Shown piece by piece: positions 1 to 9,002 of a stretch of DNA of 64,000 nucleotides (its first letter is position 1; every line of letters begins with the position of its first letter). A program made the position numbers and the translations under genes. Source of the DNA: Diplonema papillatum (lineage: Eukaryota > Euglenozoa > Diplonemea > Diplonemida > Diplonemidae); assembly GCA_030068145.1 (NCBI GenBank), contig JAPJBO010000767.1, positions 1 through 64,000 on the forward strand, written 5' to 3'. The notes beneath the pieces are model-generated. The model saw nothing but the letters and a program-made list of their open reading frames with translations, did not search any database and was not told the DNA's origin.

Positions 1-1735
1 CCCCACTCAGTGTTTGCAGCCCTCGGATGTAGGCGTCGAGGCCGTTCAATATCTTCCGGAATCTGCTTGAGGCATACGTACCCGCGCCCGTCCCGGTGTC
101 TGTCACGGACGCAAAATGTTCTCTCTTAGGCTTTCTTGTCTCACCCCGTCCTTGATAGGCGGCAACGGGCCCGTCGAGCAACCCCTGTTTCTCCGCCAGC
201 TCGACCAGATATCCCTCGCACGCCTTAGTCGCCGACACCCAGAGCGCTTCCACGTCATCTGGTGCTGCATCTTCGAACCGGTGCTTCACTAACCACTCTT
301 CCGCCCGCGCTGCTGCCCGTCCTTCGTGCGTCACGTCTACCTGGCTCATGGACCTTGGCATGCGGTACCTCTCACATGTGTCTGCAAACGCGGTGATGTC
401 CAGCTCTACCGTCACCATCTTGTGGCTGGGCACCCGCTGCCCTTCCGCGTCTACGACGACGGTGGTTTCGCTCGCTACCAGTGAGTGTATCGCGACGTCG
501 TTCAGCAAGACGTGATCGATGCGTGTGCCTCGCGTCCCCGTCTTCTCGTACGTCTTCGGGGCACCGCCATCGGTGCAGATCTCTGCGGCGTCGTACCATC
601 CCGATCGCAGCATGCACGACATCGCCGCCGACGACGAGGGCTCCGCATTAAAATCGCCGGCCACAATGACCGGTACTCGTCCGAGACTTGCTGCTTCTCG
701 GTGCACCTCCGCAATAATCTTCTCCCTCTCCGGCGCCGCCTTGTCCCCCGAGTTCGCATACAGTGTGAAGACATGCAAAAATTGGTTTCCTCTTCCAAGT
801 CCGACGGCCACGTGCACCCACCTCCGGCTCGGTGACGGCTTCCCGACCACGAAGGCCGGCGCCGGTTTCTTCGCGAAGACTGCAACACCCGCTCCGCCGG
901 CTTCCGCTATCCACGGTGATGCTTTGCCCTGCCGGTCAAGTCGCTCCCGACACGGTTCCCCCCACAGCGACTTCCAGTCTCGCCTGACGCCGTCCTCGAA
1001 CTCCCTCTGACCCCAGTCGGTCAAAAGCGTCTCCTGTACCGCCAGAATGTCGACAGCGGCACAATCCAAAAAGTGTGCCCTCCCCCCGAGAGATGTCATG
1101 TTTATCGTCCCGAACTTCAGCGTCTCCCTTCCTCCTTGTAACACGCCCCCGTCCCGCTTCGGCGGCACCTGCTGCGACCTGGCGTCCGTTCCTTCATGTG
1201 CTGCGACCCTCACCGCGTGCTCGACCCGGCTCAACTCCACAGTTTCCACCGTGTCTGCATGTAGCGCCAGCTCCGCCAATGTGGTACCCGGGAGCAGGAG
1301 CCGGTCGTAGTGCTCCGGAACGTACGTGACCGCCGTCTGCTGCCCCGTGGCGCCCACGCGAGGTGCGTATCGTCGCAGGATGTGCGGCCTCCTGCTGTCC
1401 AGCACCCAGAGTACCGCTCCGGTGACCGTCGCGGCTGCCGTCAACGTCATCTCGTCCCCGTACTCGTACGGCCCCCGCATTGCCTCCACGTAAGCAAACC
1501 AGCTGCCGTACCTTTCGGACGGCGCGAAGTGTGCTTCGAATGTCGGGTCTTTTAACATCGCGTCCACAACCCGTGCACGAAGTCTCCTTACCGACCACCC
1601 CGGCAGTCCGGCTGCGACCGCTGCGAACTGGCAGGCCCCGTCCCCAGGGACTTCTTGCACACTCGCTCCCATCGCGTCCGCGGCTTCTCTCAACCTTAAC
1701 CCCAGCGTTTCGTGCGTCTCTCCACCGCCACGCAT
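1..1735 (-). CDS. LINE ORF2, N-terminal part (OTU protease plus APE endonuclease)
   Basis: This is the start of a non-LTR retrotransposon ORF2; the reading frame is open from the ATG at 1735 to the left edge (578 codons seen), so the RT lies outside the window. Residues 28-145 form an OTU-type cysteine protease: GDGACQF (Asp32, Cys35), the W-F-A-Y-V-E-A-M-R block with GDEMTL (residues 79-98), and EHYDRLLL (His142). Residues 206-440 form an APE-type endonuclease: LKFGTINM (Asn212), AVQET (Glu235), TLYANSG, AGDFN (360-363), RIDHVL (405-410) and PSHKM (437-438 Ser-His). The endonuclease nicks target DNA for target-primed reverse transcription; the OTU domain is inferred to cleave ubiquitin-like substrates or the polyprotein. 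All catalytic positions seen are intact. ORF1 lies just upstream in the same frame, separated by one TGA. Confidence 0.88.
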   Translation of the reverse strand, partial: MRGGGETHETLGLRLREAADAMGASVQEVPGDGACQFAAVAAGLPGWSVRRLRARVVDAMLKDPTFEAHFAPSERYGSWFAYVEAMRGPYEYGDEMTLTAAATVTGAVLWVLDSRRPHILRRYAPRVGATGQQTAVTYVPEHYDRLLLPGTTLAELALHADTVETVELSRVEHAVRVAAHEGTDARSQQVPPKRDGGVLQGGRETLKFGTINMTSLGGRAHFLDCAAVDILAVQETLLTDWGQREFEDGVRRDWKSLWGEPCRERLDRQGKASPWIAEAGGAGVAVFAKKPAPAFVVGKPSPSRRWVHVAVGLGRGNQFLHVFTLYANSGDKAAPEREKIIAEVHREAASLGRVPVIVAGDFNAEPSSSAAMSCMLRSGWYDAAEICTDGGAPKTYEKTGTRGTRIDHVLLNDVAIHSLVASETTVVVDAEGQRVPSHKMVTVELDITAFADTCERYRMPRSMSQVDVTHEGRAAARAEEWLVKHRFEDAAPDDVEALWVSATKACEGYLVELAEKQGLLDGPVAAYQGRGETRKPKREHFASVTDTGTGAGTYASSRFRKILNGLDAYIRGLQTLSG

Positions 1736-1750
1736 CCCGTCGTTCCCCAG

Positions 1751-3703
1751 TCACGAACGCTTCGCCGCTGCTGGTTGGTGTGCCTTCTTCGTCTTCGCTA
1801 ACGGTGACTTCCCCGGCGTTCCCAGCGGACGCTTCGGTTGCGTCATGTGGACGTCTTGAGACGGAGCCTCGGCCCGTCCCATCTTCTGCTTCGTCGGTGT
1901 GGCGACGGGCGTCTTCGGCGCCTTCTTCTTGACCGGGGTCCGGTCTACGGGCATCGCCGGGGGTGTCTTCGGCCTCATCGTCGCGACCATCTCCGTCAGC
2001 TTCGCCATCTGAGCACTGAGTGCTGCGATGTCACCTCGCAGCGCGTCGTTCTTCGCGCGTAGCTCCGCGTTCTCCGCCCGGAGCTGTCGCACCGCGCCAT
2101 TGTTGTCGCCCGCGCCCTTCGGTTGCTCGGGTGTGCTCGTCTTTTCCTGACCCTGCCGTCGCAACGCCTCGAGGTACGACGAGACCTTCGGCGTCCTCTC
2201 CGCCCTTGCATCCCACACCTGCGATTTCGGCCGCCGTCCGGACCTGTCTTCCTCGGTCTCGTCATCGACCTTCATCAGCGCTCCTCCCGCGCTTATCAGT
2301 CGATGCGGGGGCGGCTCCTCGCTGGCGACGACGCGCGTGTCCCCATGCGTCTTGCTCCGGTAGGACGCGACTTGGCGACATGTCCATCCCGCCGCCTTCA
2401 TGGTCGCCTCAAGATCCGAAGCGGCATCGCGCGCCTGTGCCCCCCTCACCAGGTAATGCATCGCGGGCGGACCCTGCTTCGCCGCCGCTTCGCCCAGCGA
2501 TTCCCGCACCCGCTCGGACATGCCGTCTTCGACCCTCACCCCCAGCCGCGCGCGACTACGAGCAAGGCCCAGGCAGCCTTTCCCCTGCGCAAGCACGAGA
2601 GCGCTCTTCAGCGATGCTTCCTCGTCAGCTAGCCACACGACGTCGTTCGTCTCCGACCCCTCCTTCCAGCGCGGTATGCGTAGAAAGAGACCCCTCCTGC
2701 CCGAAATTCTCAGCAACCTCCCGACCTGCTCCTCTTCGACGCGCACCATCATCTGAAATACGCGGTTTACCCGCCGCACGTTGAACATGCTGTGCGGACT
2801 CAGGTCCACCTTCGCCTCTCCCGCGAGCCGCCTGCACTCCGCCTTCAGCACCCGCCCCCCCGATGGCTCCTGCAGGGCCGCCAACGTCTCTGCCCCGCAC
2901 CATCGTGCATCTATCTCGGCGCAAATCAGCACCGTCGATGTCGGCGGGCGGTCAACCTTCTTCACGTCCGCGGGCGCGTACACCACGTCTCCCTCCGGGG
3001 ACCTCGTCACGTACCCCGGCAGCACTTTCTCCACGCCGTCAACTCGGCACACCACGTCCGTCCGCCTGCTGCCCTCCAGAGCCGCCACCGTGACCACCGC
3101 CGAGCCCTCCGGCATCCCTTCACGCCGTATCCTGCGCGCGCTCGCCATGGGCGCGAACGCCACCGTCGCTTCCGCCAGCTCGGTGTGGTCAACCACCGGC
3201 ACTCCCCAGTCTTCCTGCCTCAGCTCTATCCTCGCCTTCCCCGCCCCTCCAACTGCCTTTTCGCCTTCTTGTGCCTTCTTCTGTCCGTCCTCTTCCATCG
3301 CGCGCGCGGCCGTCGGCTTCTTGCCCGGCACCTCTTTCCACCCTCCGTTGCGCTTCTTTTTCTTTTTCCCCTGTTTTCCACCCGACGCCTCTTGCTTCGC
3401 CACGCCGTCCCCGCCGCCGCTGGTTTCGTCGTTCTCACCTGCACTCGCCTTGCCTTTTCCGCCTTTACCGCCCGCTTTCTCTGCATTTGAACCCGCGACA
3501 CCGTCACCGCCGTCGTCCCAGCAGAGCTCGCGCTCATCCCCCTCGTCATCCGCCCAGCTGGGAGCGTTCGTCGTACTCTGCTTCTTCGCGCCATCCGTCT
3601 GAGCCTGCCTTACCAGCCCGCTGACTGCGGCCATCAGATCAGCCATCTGCTTTCCCTGAGCCTGCACCTGGGCGGCGAGTTCCTTGAACCCCGGATCCGT
3701 CAT
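1751..3703 (-). CDS. LINE ORF1 (gag-like nucleic-acid-binding protein)
   Basis: A 650-residue ORF immediately upstream of the LINE ORF2. The frame is open further, but the first ATG is at 3703 (MTDPGFKELAAQVQAQGKQ); the earlier opening is a TTG. The N-terminal 30 residues look helical, residues about 50-160 are charged and lysine/glycine rich, and a middle globular region follows. A coiled coil with leucine heptads occupies about residues 535-576 (RQLRAENAELRAKNDALRGD), followed by a basic Pro/Thr-rich tail with several TP and KK steps. I saw no CCHC knuckle or RRM by eye. By position and composition this is the ORF1 chaperone or packaging protein of the LINE. It ends with TGA at 1751-1753; ORF2 continues in the same frame with an ATG 16 bases later. 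Confidence 0.75.
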   Translation of the reverse strand: MTDPGFKELAAQVQAQGKQMADLMAAVSGLVRQAQTDGAKKQSTTNAPSWADDEGDERELCWDDGGDGVAGSNAEKAGGKGGKGKASAGENDETSGGGDGVAKQEASGGKQGKKKKKRNGGWKEVPGKKPTAARAMEEDGQKKAQEGEKAVGGAGKARIELRQEDWGVPVVDHTELAEATVAFAPMASARRIRREGMPEGSAVVTVAALEGSRRTDVVCRVDGVEKVLPGYVTRSPEGDVVYAPADVKKVDRPPTSTVLICAEIDARWCGAETLAALQEPSGGRVLKAECRRLAGEAKVDLSPHSMFNVRRVNRVFQMMVRVEEEQVGRLLRISGRRGLFLRIPRWKEGSETNDVVWLADEEASLKSALVLAQGKGCLGLARSRARLGVRVEDGMSERVRESLGEAAAKQGPPAMHYLVRGAQARDAASDLEATMKAAGWTCRQVASYRSKTHGDTRVVASEEPPPHRLISAGGALMKVDDETEEDRSGRRPKSQVWDARAERTPKVSSYLEALRRQGQEKTSTPEQPKGAGDNNGAVRQLRAENAELRAKNDALRGDIAALSAQMAKLTEMVATMRPKTPPAMPVDRTPVKKKAPKTPVATPTKQKMGRAEAPSQDVHMTQPKRPLGTPGKSPLAKTKKAHQPAAAKRS

Positions 3704-3869
3704 TGCGCGCTCTCGGGGTTGTACCGCTTGATGTGTACGCGTGTGTGTGTGTGTGTCGTCGGTCTTCTCTCTTTGTCTTCGTCCTCTTGATACTTTCTTG
3801 GTGCTTCCTTTTACCGGGACGGATCCCGGTGCCGCTCTCCTTCGAGAGTGTCCACGGCAAGACACCAAT
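3704..3869 (-). other. Probable 5' leader of the LINE
   Basis: About 165 bases upstream of the ORF1 ATG on the minus strand. It includes a short CA/TG run (3741-3757). The upper limit is set where the conserved 3' tail of the neighbouring LINE copy ends (about 3870), so the two copies lie head to tail. No promoter motif was recognised. Confidence 0.45.
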
Positions 3870-3938
3870 AAAGTACATAATCGTTTGGATTAGAATGCAA
3901 AGAATCTGTGGCGATAATCTGCATCGCCGACGGCGCGG
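3870..3938 (-). other. Conserved 3' tail of the LINE-tail family
   Basis: On the minus strand this reads GATGCAGATTATCGCCACAG, then ATTCTTTGCATTCTAATCC and AAAC. Near-identical tails end the copies at 6600, 52556, 55125 and 59310. A constant 3' end with variable 5' ends is the hallmark of non-LTR retrotransposition. Confidence 0.75.
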
Positions 3939-5771
3939 TTATCTCTTCGCACGTGAAGTGTCATGCTTTCGCCTCTTTAGCTCGTCTTGATCGTCGCGCT
4001 CAGGCGCGCGTTTGGTGCTTCGCTTCTTCTTCGATTGCTCGTCGAGGTTCATCGGTTGCGCGTCGATTTCTGCTTTTTCTCGGCGCCTGGGCGATGGTCG
4101 TGGCGCATCGACGCGTCCTTTGCGTCTTTTCGGTACCGGCTCCGCCGCGGAGTCCGATTGCCGCTTCTTCGCTGGCGTTGATGCCGTCTTCCCGACCTTC
4201 GTTGCTGATGTCGGCGTTGATGTTGCGGGCTCTCGCTCGCCTTCCGCTGCTTCCCGCAGAATGAACACTACGTTCTCACGCTTCGCCTGTCTCGGCGCCG
4301 GCGCGGGGCCCTCCAGCTCCGCCTTCCTCTTCTTCGATGCTGCTTCTTCTCCTCTCTTCTCCTCATAACTCCTCGCCACGGCCGCCAGGTGGTGACCCTT
4401 CCGACAGCACAGTTTCGGCCTTCGACTCCGCAAGTCCGCGAGCCGGCTGCAGTGCGCACACGTCGGCATGCCATGATCAAGGCACCGGTGGTGTCCGTTG
4501 CGGCAGCACTCCGCGATCGTCTTGCACGTCGCGCATTGCGTCAGGCGGTGTTGCGCGCAGAACTTCACCGCAAGGCCGTCGTCTTCCTTGTGGTGGGCCT
4601 TACAGCACCACGCCACCGACTTGCCCTGGCGCTTGCACCCGTCGCATTTCACCTTCTGGTGCTCGTGGCACACCCGCTCACCCCACTTTTCGTGTCGGGG
4701 AACCCCTTCCGGCACGTACCACGGATCCCCTCCGACGACTGCCGTCTTCTTTCCTTTCTTCTTCTCCGTAGCGTCGTTGAACACCGCCCATCTCGCCGCG
4801 CGCTCCGCCCTTCCACCTCCGTACGTCGGGAAAAGGTCCATCCCCCACGCCTCGCCGTTGAACTCGTGCCGAGCCGTCGTCAGCTGCGTCTCGAGAACTT
4901 CCATCGTCTCCGTACCACCACGGAAGATTGGCCTCATCTCGTACCCCGTGAGGCACGGCGGGGCTCCCACCGTTCTCAACGACCCTATCTTCTCCAATTT
5001 CCTTCCCGGCAGAGGCGGTTCGTCGCCGTTCCGCTCCAGCGCGTCCCCGACGGTCTTCAAAAGCCTTGCGAGTACCCTCGCACGCATGCTCAACGGTGTC
5101 CCGTCCGTCGTTGCTACGACACTGCCTGGAAGGTCCAATCCGGTGTATACCTCAAAGTCGATGGCGAGCTCTGCCGTCGACACGTCACCCGCCACCGACC
5201 AGCACATCCCATCCAGCCAATACTGCAGCGCCCGGAACCACCTCTCTCCTCCGACCGCCGCGAAGGTCCCCGGTCCAGCGATCGCTTCGAAATTCAGCCG
5301 GCGCGGGGGGCAGTCGTCAGGGTGCAATTGTCTCCAGGGGTGGCCGACCGCCCGGTCTCTTCCTTCTCTCTCCAGCCGTCGTCTCTCGTGCATGACCTCC
5401 GCCATGAACGTGTGCAGCACTTCGATGTTGACTCGACTTCCCTTCGGCAGTATCCCGTGTTCTTGCAGGCACGGGGGCCAAGTCGAGCGATCCGCGCCAA
5501 CAATTTCGGCATATTGGTTTTGCCCTCGGATTCGTTCGTACTGCTCGCCCTTGCTGCGCGCTTCGAGTTGGGGGCTTCCGAGCCTGCCCCTCTTCGCCGC
5601 TGTGTGGAGTTGGTGACATGTGCTTGGAACTTTGGTATTCGGCTGTCCGGAAGTATCAAAAATGTAATGGGCATACTCGTCGATGCCTTCATCGACGCTG
5701 ACCGTCGCGGCCAGCGTGATGGCCACGACGGCGGCCAGCCACGCCTCCACAGAACTTCCGGTTCTGTGCAT
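3939..5771 (-). CDS. LINE ORF2 C-terminal region, 5'-truncated copy with triple Cys/His cluster
   Basis: A 610-residue ORF starting with ATG at 5771. Residues about 175-215 (RWFRALQYWLDG, then AELAIDFEVYTG) resemble the conserved block after the RT in algal and protist LINE ORF2 proteins; this is family recollection, not a search. Residues about 360-470 hold three copies of the pattern C-x2-H-x4-C-x2-C-x(5-13)-CC-x(2-3)-HH: CHEHQKVKCDGC with CCKAHH, CAQHRLTQCATC with CCRNGHH, and CLDHGMPTCAHC with CCRKGHH. A basic, Lys/Arg-rich tail follows. At least five other relics share this 3' part with different 5' limits. I read it as a 5'-truncated LINE, possibly the same family as the element at the left edge. 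The ORF may be the opened tail of ORF2 rather than an expressed gene. Confidence 0.62.
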   Translation of the reverse strand: MHRTGSSVEAWLAAVVAITLAATVSVDEGIDEYAHYIFDTSGQPNTKVPSTCHQLHTAAKRGRLGSPQLEARSKGEQYERIRGQNQYAEIVGADRSTWPPCLQEHGILPKGSRVNIEVLHTFMAEVMHERRRLEREGRDRAVGHPWRQLHPDDCPPRRLNFEAIAGPGTFAAVGGERWFRALQYWLDGMCWSVAGDVSTAELAIDFEVYTGLDLPGSVVATTDGTPLSMRARVLARLLKTVGDALERNGDEPPLPGRKLEKIGSLRTVGAPPCLTGYEMRPIFRGGTETMEVLETQLTTARHEFNGEAWGMDLFPTYGGGRAERAARWAVFNDATEKKKGKKTAVVGGDPWYVPEGVPRHEKWGERVCHEHQKVKCDGCKRQGKSVAWCCKAHHKEDDGLAVKFCAQHRLTQCATCKTIAECCRNGHHRCLDHGMPTCAHCSRLADLRSRRPKLCCRKGHHLAAVARSYEEKRGEEAASKKRKAELEGPAPAPRQAKRENVVFILREAAEGEREPATSTPTSATKVGKTASTPAKKRQSDSAAEPVPKRRKGRVDAPRPSPRRREKAEIDAQPMNLDEQSKKKRSTKRAPERDDQDELKRRKHDTSRAKR

Positions 5772-5990
5772 CGTGGGGGGGGCGGCTTTTTGTGGGGGGG
5801 TTTTTTTTTTTTAAGGTTGAGAATGAACCTGGTAGGGGTTGGTTGTTTATGATATGCGGGCAAAATGCAAAACACCAATGAGCAGGGTATAAAAAAAAAG
5901 GTTCAAATATGAATTAAATGCGCTTCTGCGTGCCGGTTCCCCGGCGGCACAGTGAGGCATCAATCAACGGATGATGTTGAGACGCCATTC
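5765..5990. repeat. Shared junction segment with TATA-like site, copy 1
   Basis: The segment starts TGTGCATCGTGGGGGG, passes through G and T runs, a TATA-like GGGTATAAAAAAAAAGG (about 5886) and the block GCCGGTTCCCCGGCGGCACA, and ends at ATGATGTTGAGACGC. The same segment recurs at 8162, 13863 and 19568, with identical start point but different sequence to its left at 8162. It may be a promoter and leader for the short plus-strand frame that follows. Confidence 0.7.
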
Positions 5991-6464
5991 CCGCAAAGAC
6001 CACTGTACCCACAAGGACAACACTCCATGCAAGGACAACCTTACTGGACCCAACCGTTCATGCAAGGGCCACCGCAAGGGCCACCTTACTGGACCCAACC
6101 GTTCATGCAAGGGCCACCACAAGGGCCACAGTACCCACAAGGACCACCACAAGGGCAACAGTACCCGCAAGGACCACCACAAGGGCCGTCGTTCATGCAA
6201 GGGCCACCACAAGGGCCGTCGTTCATGCAAGGGCCCATGTACCAGCAAGAACAACAGCAAGAACAACCATACGGAGTTCAGTATGAAACCATCGTGGATA
6301 ATTCTGGAACAGGGTTATCTGTACACACTCCGTATCAGTATACGACGATTCGCAGCCTTGTAATGTATCATATTCCAATAACAGTACCTCGATTACTGTT
6401 ATTGAAAAACCTAGTAAACGAAAAGTATATCTGCGTGGATCTAGAGGTCCCAATTCTTTTCTAG
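5952..6464 (+). CDS. Short Pro/Gln/Gly-repeat reading frame downstream of the shared junction
   Basis: The frame contains about ten short repeats of the type QGPPQGP, with WTQPFM and SFMQ variants, in roughly residues 20-100. It opens at a GTG, and the frame has no early ATG, so the true start is unknown; an overlapping frame starts at the ATG at 5971. After the repeats, another frame (about 6410-6600) encodes KRKVYLRGSRGPNSFL and RFGNL. The same block (KRKKYLRGSRGLNSFL) sits in the matching frame of the tandem units at 8353, 14047 and 19752. This looks like a low-complexity gene family with a conserved basic tail, here broken by a frame change or an unseen intron. No function is suggested. 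Confidence 0.3.
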   Translation: MRHQSTDDVETPFPQRPLYPQGQHSMQGQPYWTQPFMQGPPQGPPYWTQPFMQGPPQGPQYPQGPPQGQQYPQGPPQGPSFMQGPPQGPSFMQGPMYQQEQQQEQPYGVQYETIVDNSGTGLSVHTPYQYTTIRSLVMYHIPITVPRLLLLKNLVNEKYICVDLEVPILF

Positions 6465-6599
6465 GTGACCGGTTCGGGAACTTGCCAAAACTCCAGAAGG
6501 ACGAAATTTTAACTGTGGTTGCAGCCGTGGGCCTGGGTCGTCTTTCTCAATATATGAGCCAATTCACCTACCCCCTGATCGAGTGTAATCGAGCGTAAT

Positions 6600-7469
6600 C
6601 GTTTGGATTAGAATGCAAAGAATCTGTGGCGATAATCTGCATCGCCGACGGCGCGGTTATCTCTTCGCACGTGATGTGTCATGCTTTCGCCTCTTTAGCT
6701 CGTCTTGATCGTCGCGCTCAGGCGCGCGTTTGGTGCTTCGCTTCTTCTTCGATTGCTCGTCGAGGTTCATCGGTTGCGCGTCGATTTCTGCTTTTTCCCA
6801 GCGCCTGGGCGATGGTCGTGGCGCATCGACGCGTCCTTTGCGTCTTTTCGGTACCGGCTCCGCCGCGGAGTCTGGTTGCCGCTTCTTCGCTGGCGTTGGC
6901 GCCGTCTTCCCGACCTTCGCTGCTGATGTCGGCGTTGATGTTGCGGGTTCTCGCTCGTCTTCCTCTGCTTCCGGCAGAACGAGCACCACGTTCTCACGTT
7001 TCGCCTGTCTCGGCGCTGGCGCGGGACCCTCCGGCTCCGCCTTCCTCTTCTTCGCCGTTGTTTCTTCACCTCTCGCCACGGCCGCCCGGTGGTGCCCTTT
7101 CCTGCAGCAGTGCCCGGGTCTCCTACTCCTCAGGTCGGCGTGTTTCTTACAGCCGTCGCACGTCGGCATGCCATGATCGAGGCATCGGTGGTGATGGTTG
7201 CGACAGCACTCCGCTGTCGTCTTACACGTGGCGCACTGCGTCATCCGGTGCTCGGCACACATTTTTACGGCTAGGCCATCACCCTCCCTGTGATGGGCCT
7301 GGCAGCACCACGCCACCGACTTGCCCCGGCGCTTACACACGTCGCACTTCACCTTTTGGTGCCCGGGGCACACCCGCTCACCCCACTTTTCGTGTCGGGG
7401 AATCCCTTCCGGCACGAGCCACGGATCCCCTCCGACGACAGCCGACTTCTTCCCTTTCCTCTTCTCCGT
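6600..7469 (-). pseudogene. Second 5'-truncated LINE-tail copy
   Basis: The ORF at 6657-7415 (252 residues) is closely similar to the C-terminal half of the 3939-5771 ORF. It keeps the three Cys/His units (CPGHQKVKCDVC with CCQAHH; CAEHRMTQCATC with CCRNHHH; CLDHGMPTCDGC with CCRKGHH) and the basic tail. Homology stops near 7469, where the sequence changes to an unrelated flank, so the copy is truncated further downstream than its neighbour. Its 3' end carries the conserved tail followed by two imperfect GATTAC(G/A)CTC units. It has no start of its own and is best read as a dead insertion. Confidence 0.7.
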
Positions 7470-7571
7470 ACTGTGAGCAGCCTAGCAAGACGGGATGATG
7501 AACGATGATGAAAAAAGAAGAAGCGCTAGGCCGCTCGAAAGCACACGAAATCCGCACCTTGCGTTGCAGCA

Positions 7572-8163
7572 CTACAGCAGAAAGACGAGCTTCTTCCTCG
7601 GCTCTTGGCACTCCTCTGCCTTCCTCTTCACCAGGACAGTCCCTGGCGGGTCAGCATCCGGTAGCTCCACCGGCTGGTCAGGTAGCTCCGCCGGCGGGTC
7701 AGCATCCGGTAGCTCCACCGGCTGGTCAGGTAGCTCCCCCGGCGGGTCAGCATCCGGTAGCTCCACCGGCGGGTCAGCATCCGGTAGCTCCGAGGCCCTG
7801 TCTTCGGCTGTGCTCGTGCCTGCAGGCTTCGTCGGCTTCGGCTTCTTCCAGATGTCGAAAAGAGATCTGTAGCTGGACAGATCCTCTTTCGCGGCAGCGG
7901 CTCGCCTTTCTTCCTCTCGTCGCGCTTGAGCCCCAACTCGAGAGTCTTGCAAATGAGACCCTCGCTTCTTCTCGACCGCAGCCACCGCGGTCTTCTCCAG
8001 CAGAGCGGCGCCCTTTTCACAGCCGCTTATGTGGGCTTCGTAGGGGGCTAGCCTGAGCTTGTCCTTGTCCCCCTTGGCGACGAACACCACCTTTGAGCAT
8101 CCCACGCAAGATACGGTGGGCGAGATGCCTTTACCGACCTTGAAGGCCGGTTGCAGGTCGGCG
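7572..8163 (-). pseudogene. Fragment of a zinc-finger protein with ELPDADPP repeats
   Basis: The open frame runs from the junction at 8163 to a stop at 7572; the apparent start further right lies in the repeat and is a TTG, so the true N-terminus is missing. Near the start is CVGCSKVV ... EAHISGC, a C-x2-C-x22-H-x4-C arrangement similar to BED or other DNA-binding fingers of transposon proteins. A Glu/Arg/Ala-rich helical stretch follows, then five to six repeats of ELPDADPP alternating with ELPDQP, ending in a basic RKKLVFLL. I infer a DNA-binding protein of a mobile element. The family is not identified. Confidence 0.4.
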
Positions 8164-8390
8164 TGTGCATCGTGGGGGGGGCGGCTTTTTGTGGGGGGGG
8201 TTTTTTTTTTTTTAAGGTTGAGAATGAACCTGGTAGGGGTTGGTTGTTTATGATATGCGGGCAAAATGCAAAACACCAATGAGCAGGGTATAAAAAAAAA
8301 GGTTCAAATATGAATTAAATGCGCTTCTGCGTGCCGGTTCCCCGGCGGCACAGTGAGGCATCAATCAACGGATGATGTTGAGACGCAAGG
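8162..8390. repeat. Shared junction segment, copy 2 (start of tandem unit 1)
   Basis: Same sequence as the segment at 5765, including the TATA-like run near 8288. Here the left neighbour is the zinc-finger fragment rather than LINE sequence. Confidence 0.7.
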
Positions 8391-9002
8391 ACCCCTGCAA
8401 GGACAACAGTATATGCAAGAACCACCGCAAGTACCTGACTTTGGTAAACGAAAAAAATATTTGCGTGGATCCAGAGGTCTCAACTCTTTTCTAGCGCAAC
8501 GGTTCGGGAACTTAAAAAAGCCCCAGAAGGACGAAAAATTTAACGGCAGAAGATTGAACGAACGAATAAAAAACGAACGAACGAATAAAAAATCAAATAA
8601 AAAACGAACGAACGAATAAAAAATCAAATAAAAAAACAAATAAAAATTGAAAATCACGAAAACTAAAAAATAAGAATTTTATTTATCCTGATTATTCGCC
8701 CGGATCGGGAATTTTCCACTTTTTATTTTAACCCAACTCCGACCAACCGGACATATATGTCCGGTTTAATCTGGATTTTTCTGTAGGGGTGCTCAGGAGG
8801 CGCCAAAAAATTCCCAAAAATATGGAATTCACCCATTTCGAGCAAATCTTTTCATTGCCGCCCTCGAATGTCAAAAATTCGTCAGCAATGACGATTGAAA
8901 CCAAGTGGCGAGATTGGGGAAACCCCCGGAAAACCGGCTTTTTCAATGCCTTGTCATCAACAGTCGAAACAATCCAGGAACTTGGGCAGTGAAAAGTACA
9001 AA
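8391..9002 (+). other. Leader of tandem unit 1: short frame and AT-rich repeats
   Basis: Contains the frame with KRKKYLRGSRGLNSFL (to about 8619), then repeated GAACGAACGAATAAAAAA blocks (8556-8640), a TTAACCCAACTCCGACC stretch at 8728 that could be a TTAA-bounded piggyBac end, and the palindrome at 8746. The same leader precedes units 2 and 3. Confidence 0.45.
8746..8765. repeat. Perfect 20-bp palindrome upstream of transposase, copy 1
   Basis: ACCGGACATATATGTCCGGT is fully self-complementary and is followed directly by TTAA. It repeats at 14440 and 20145. It could be a binding site for the transposase or a subterminal element motif. Confidence 0.7.

Noticed and set aside
2781..3602. Plus-strand Ser/Pro-rich ORF opposite LINE ORF1
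   Set aside because: Antisense shadow of a GC-rich gene.
8895..9002. Upstream extension of the transposase from a TTG
   Set aside because: Eukaryotic context; the ATG at 9003 precedes the first conserved residues and the extension includes the leader.
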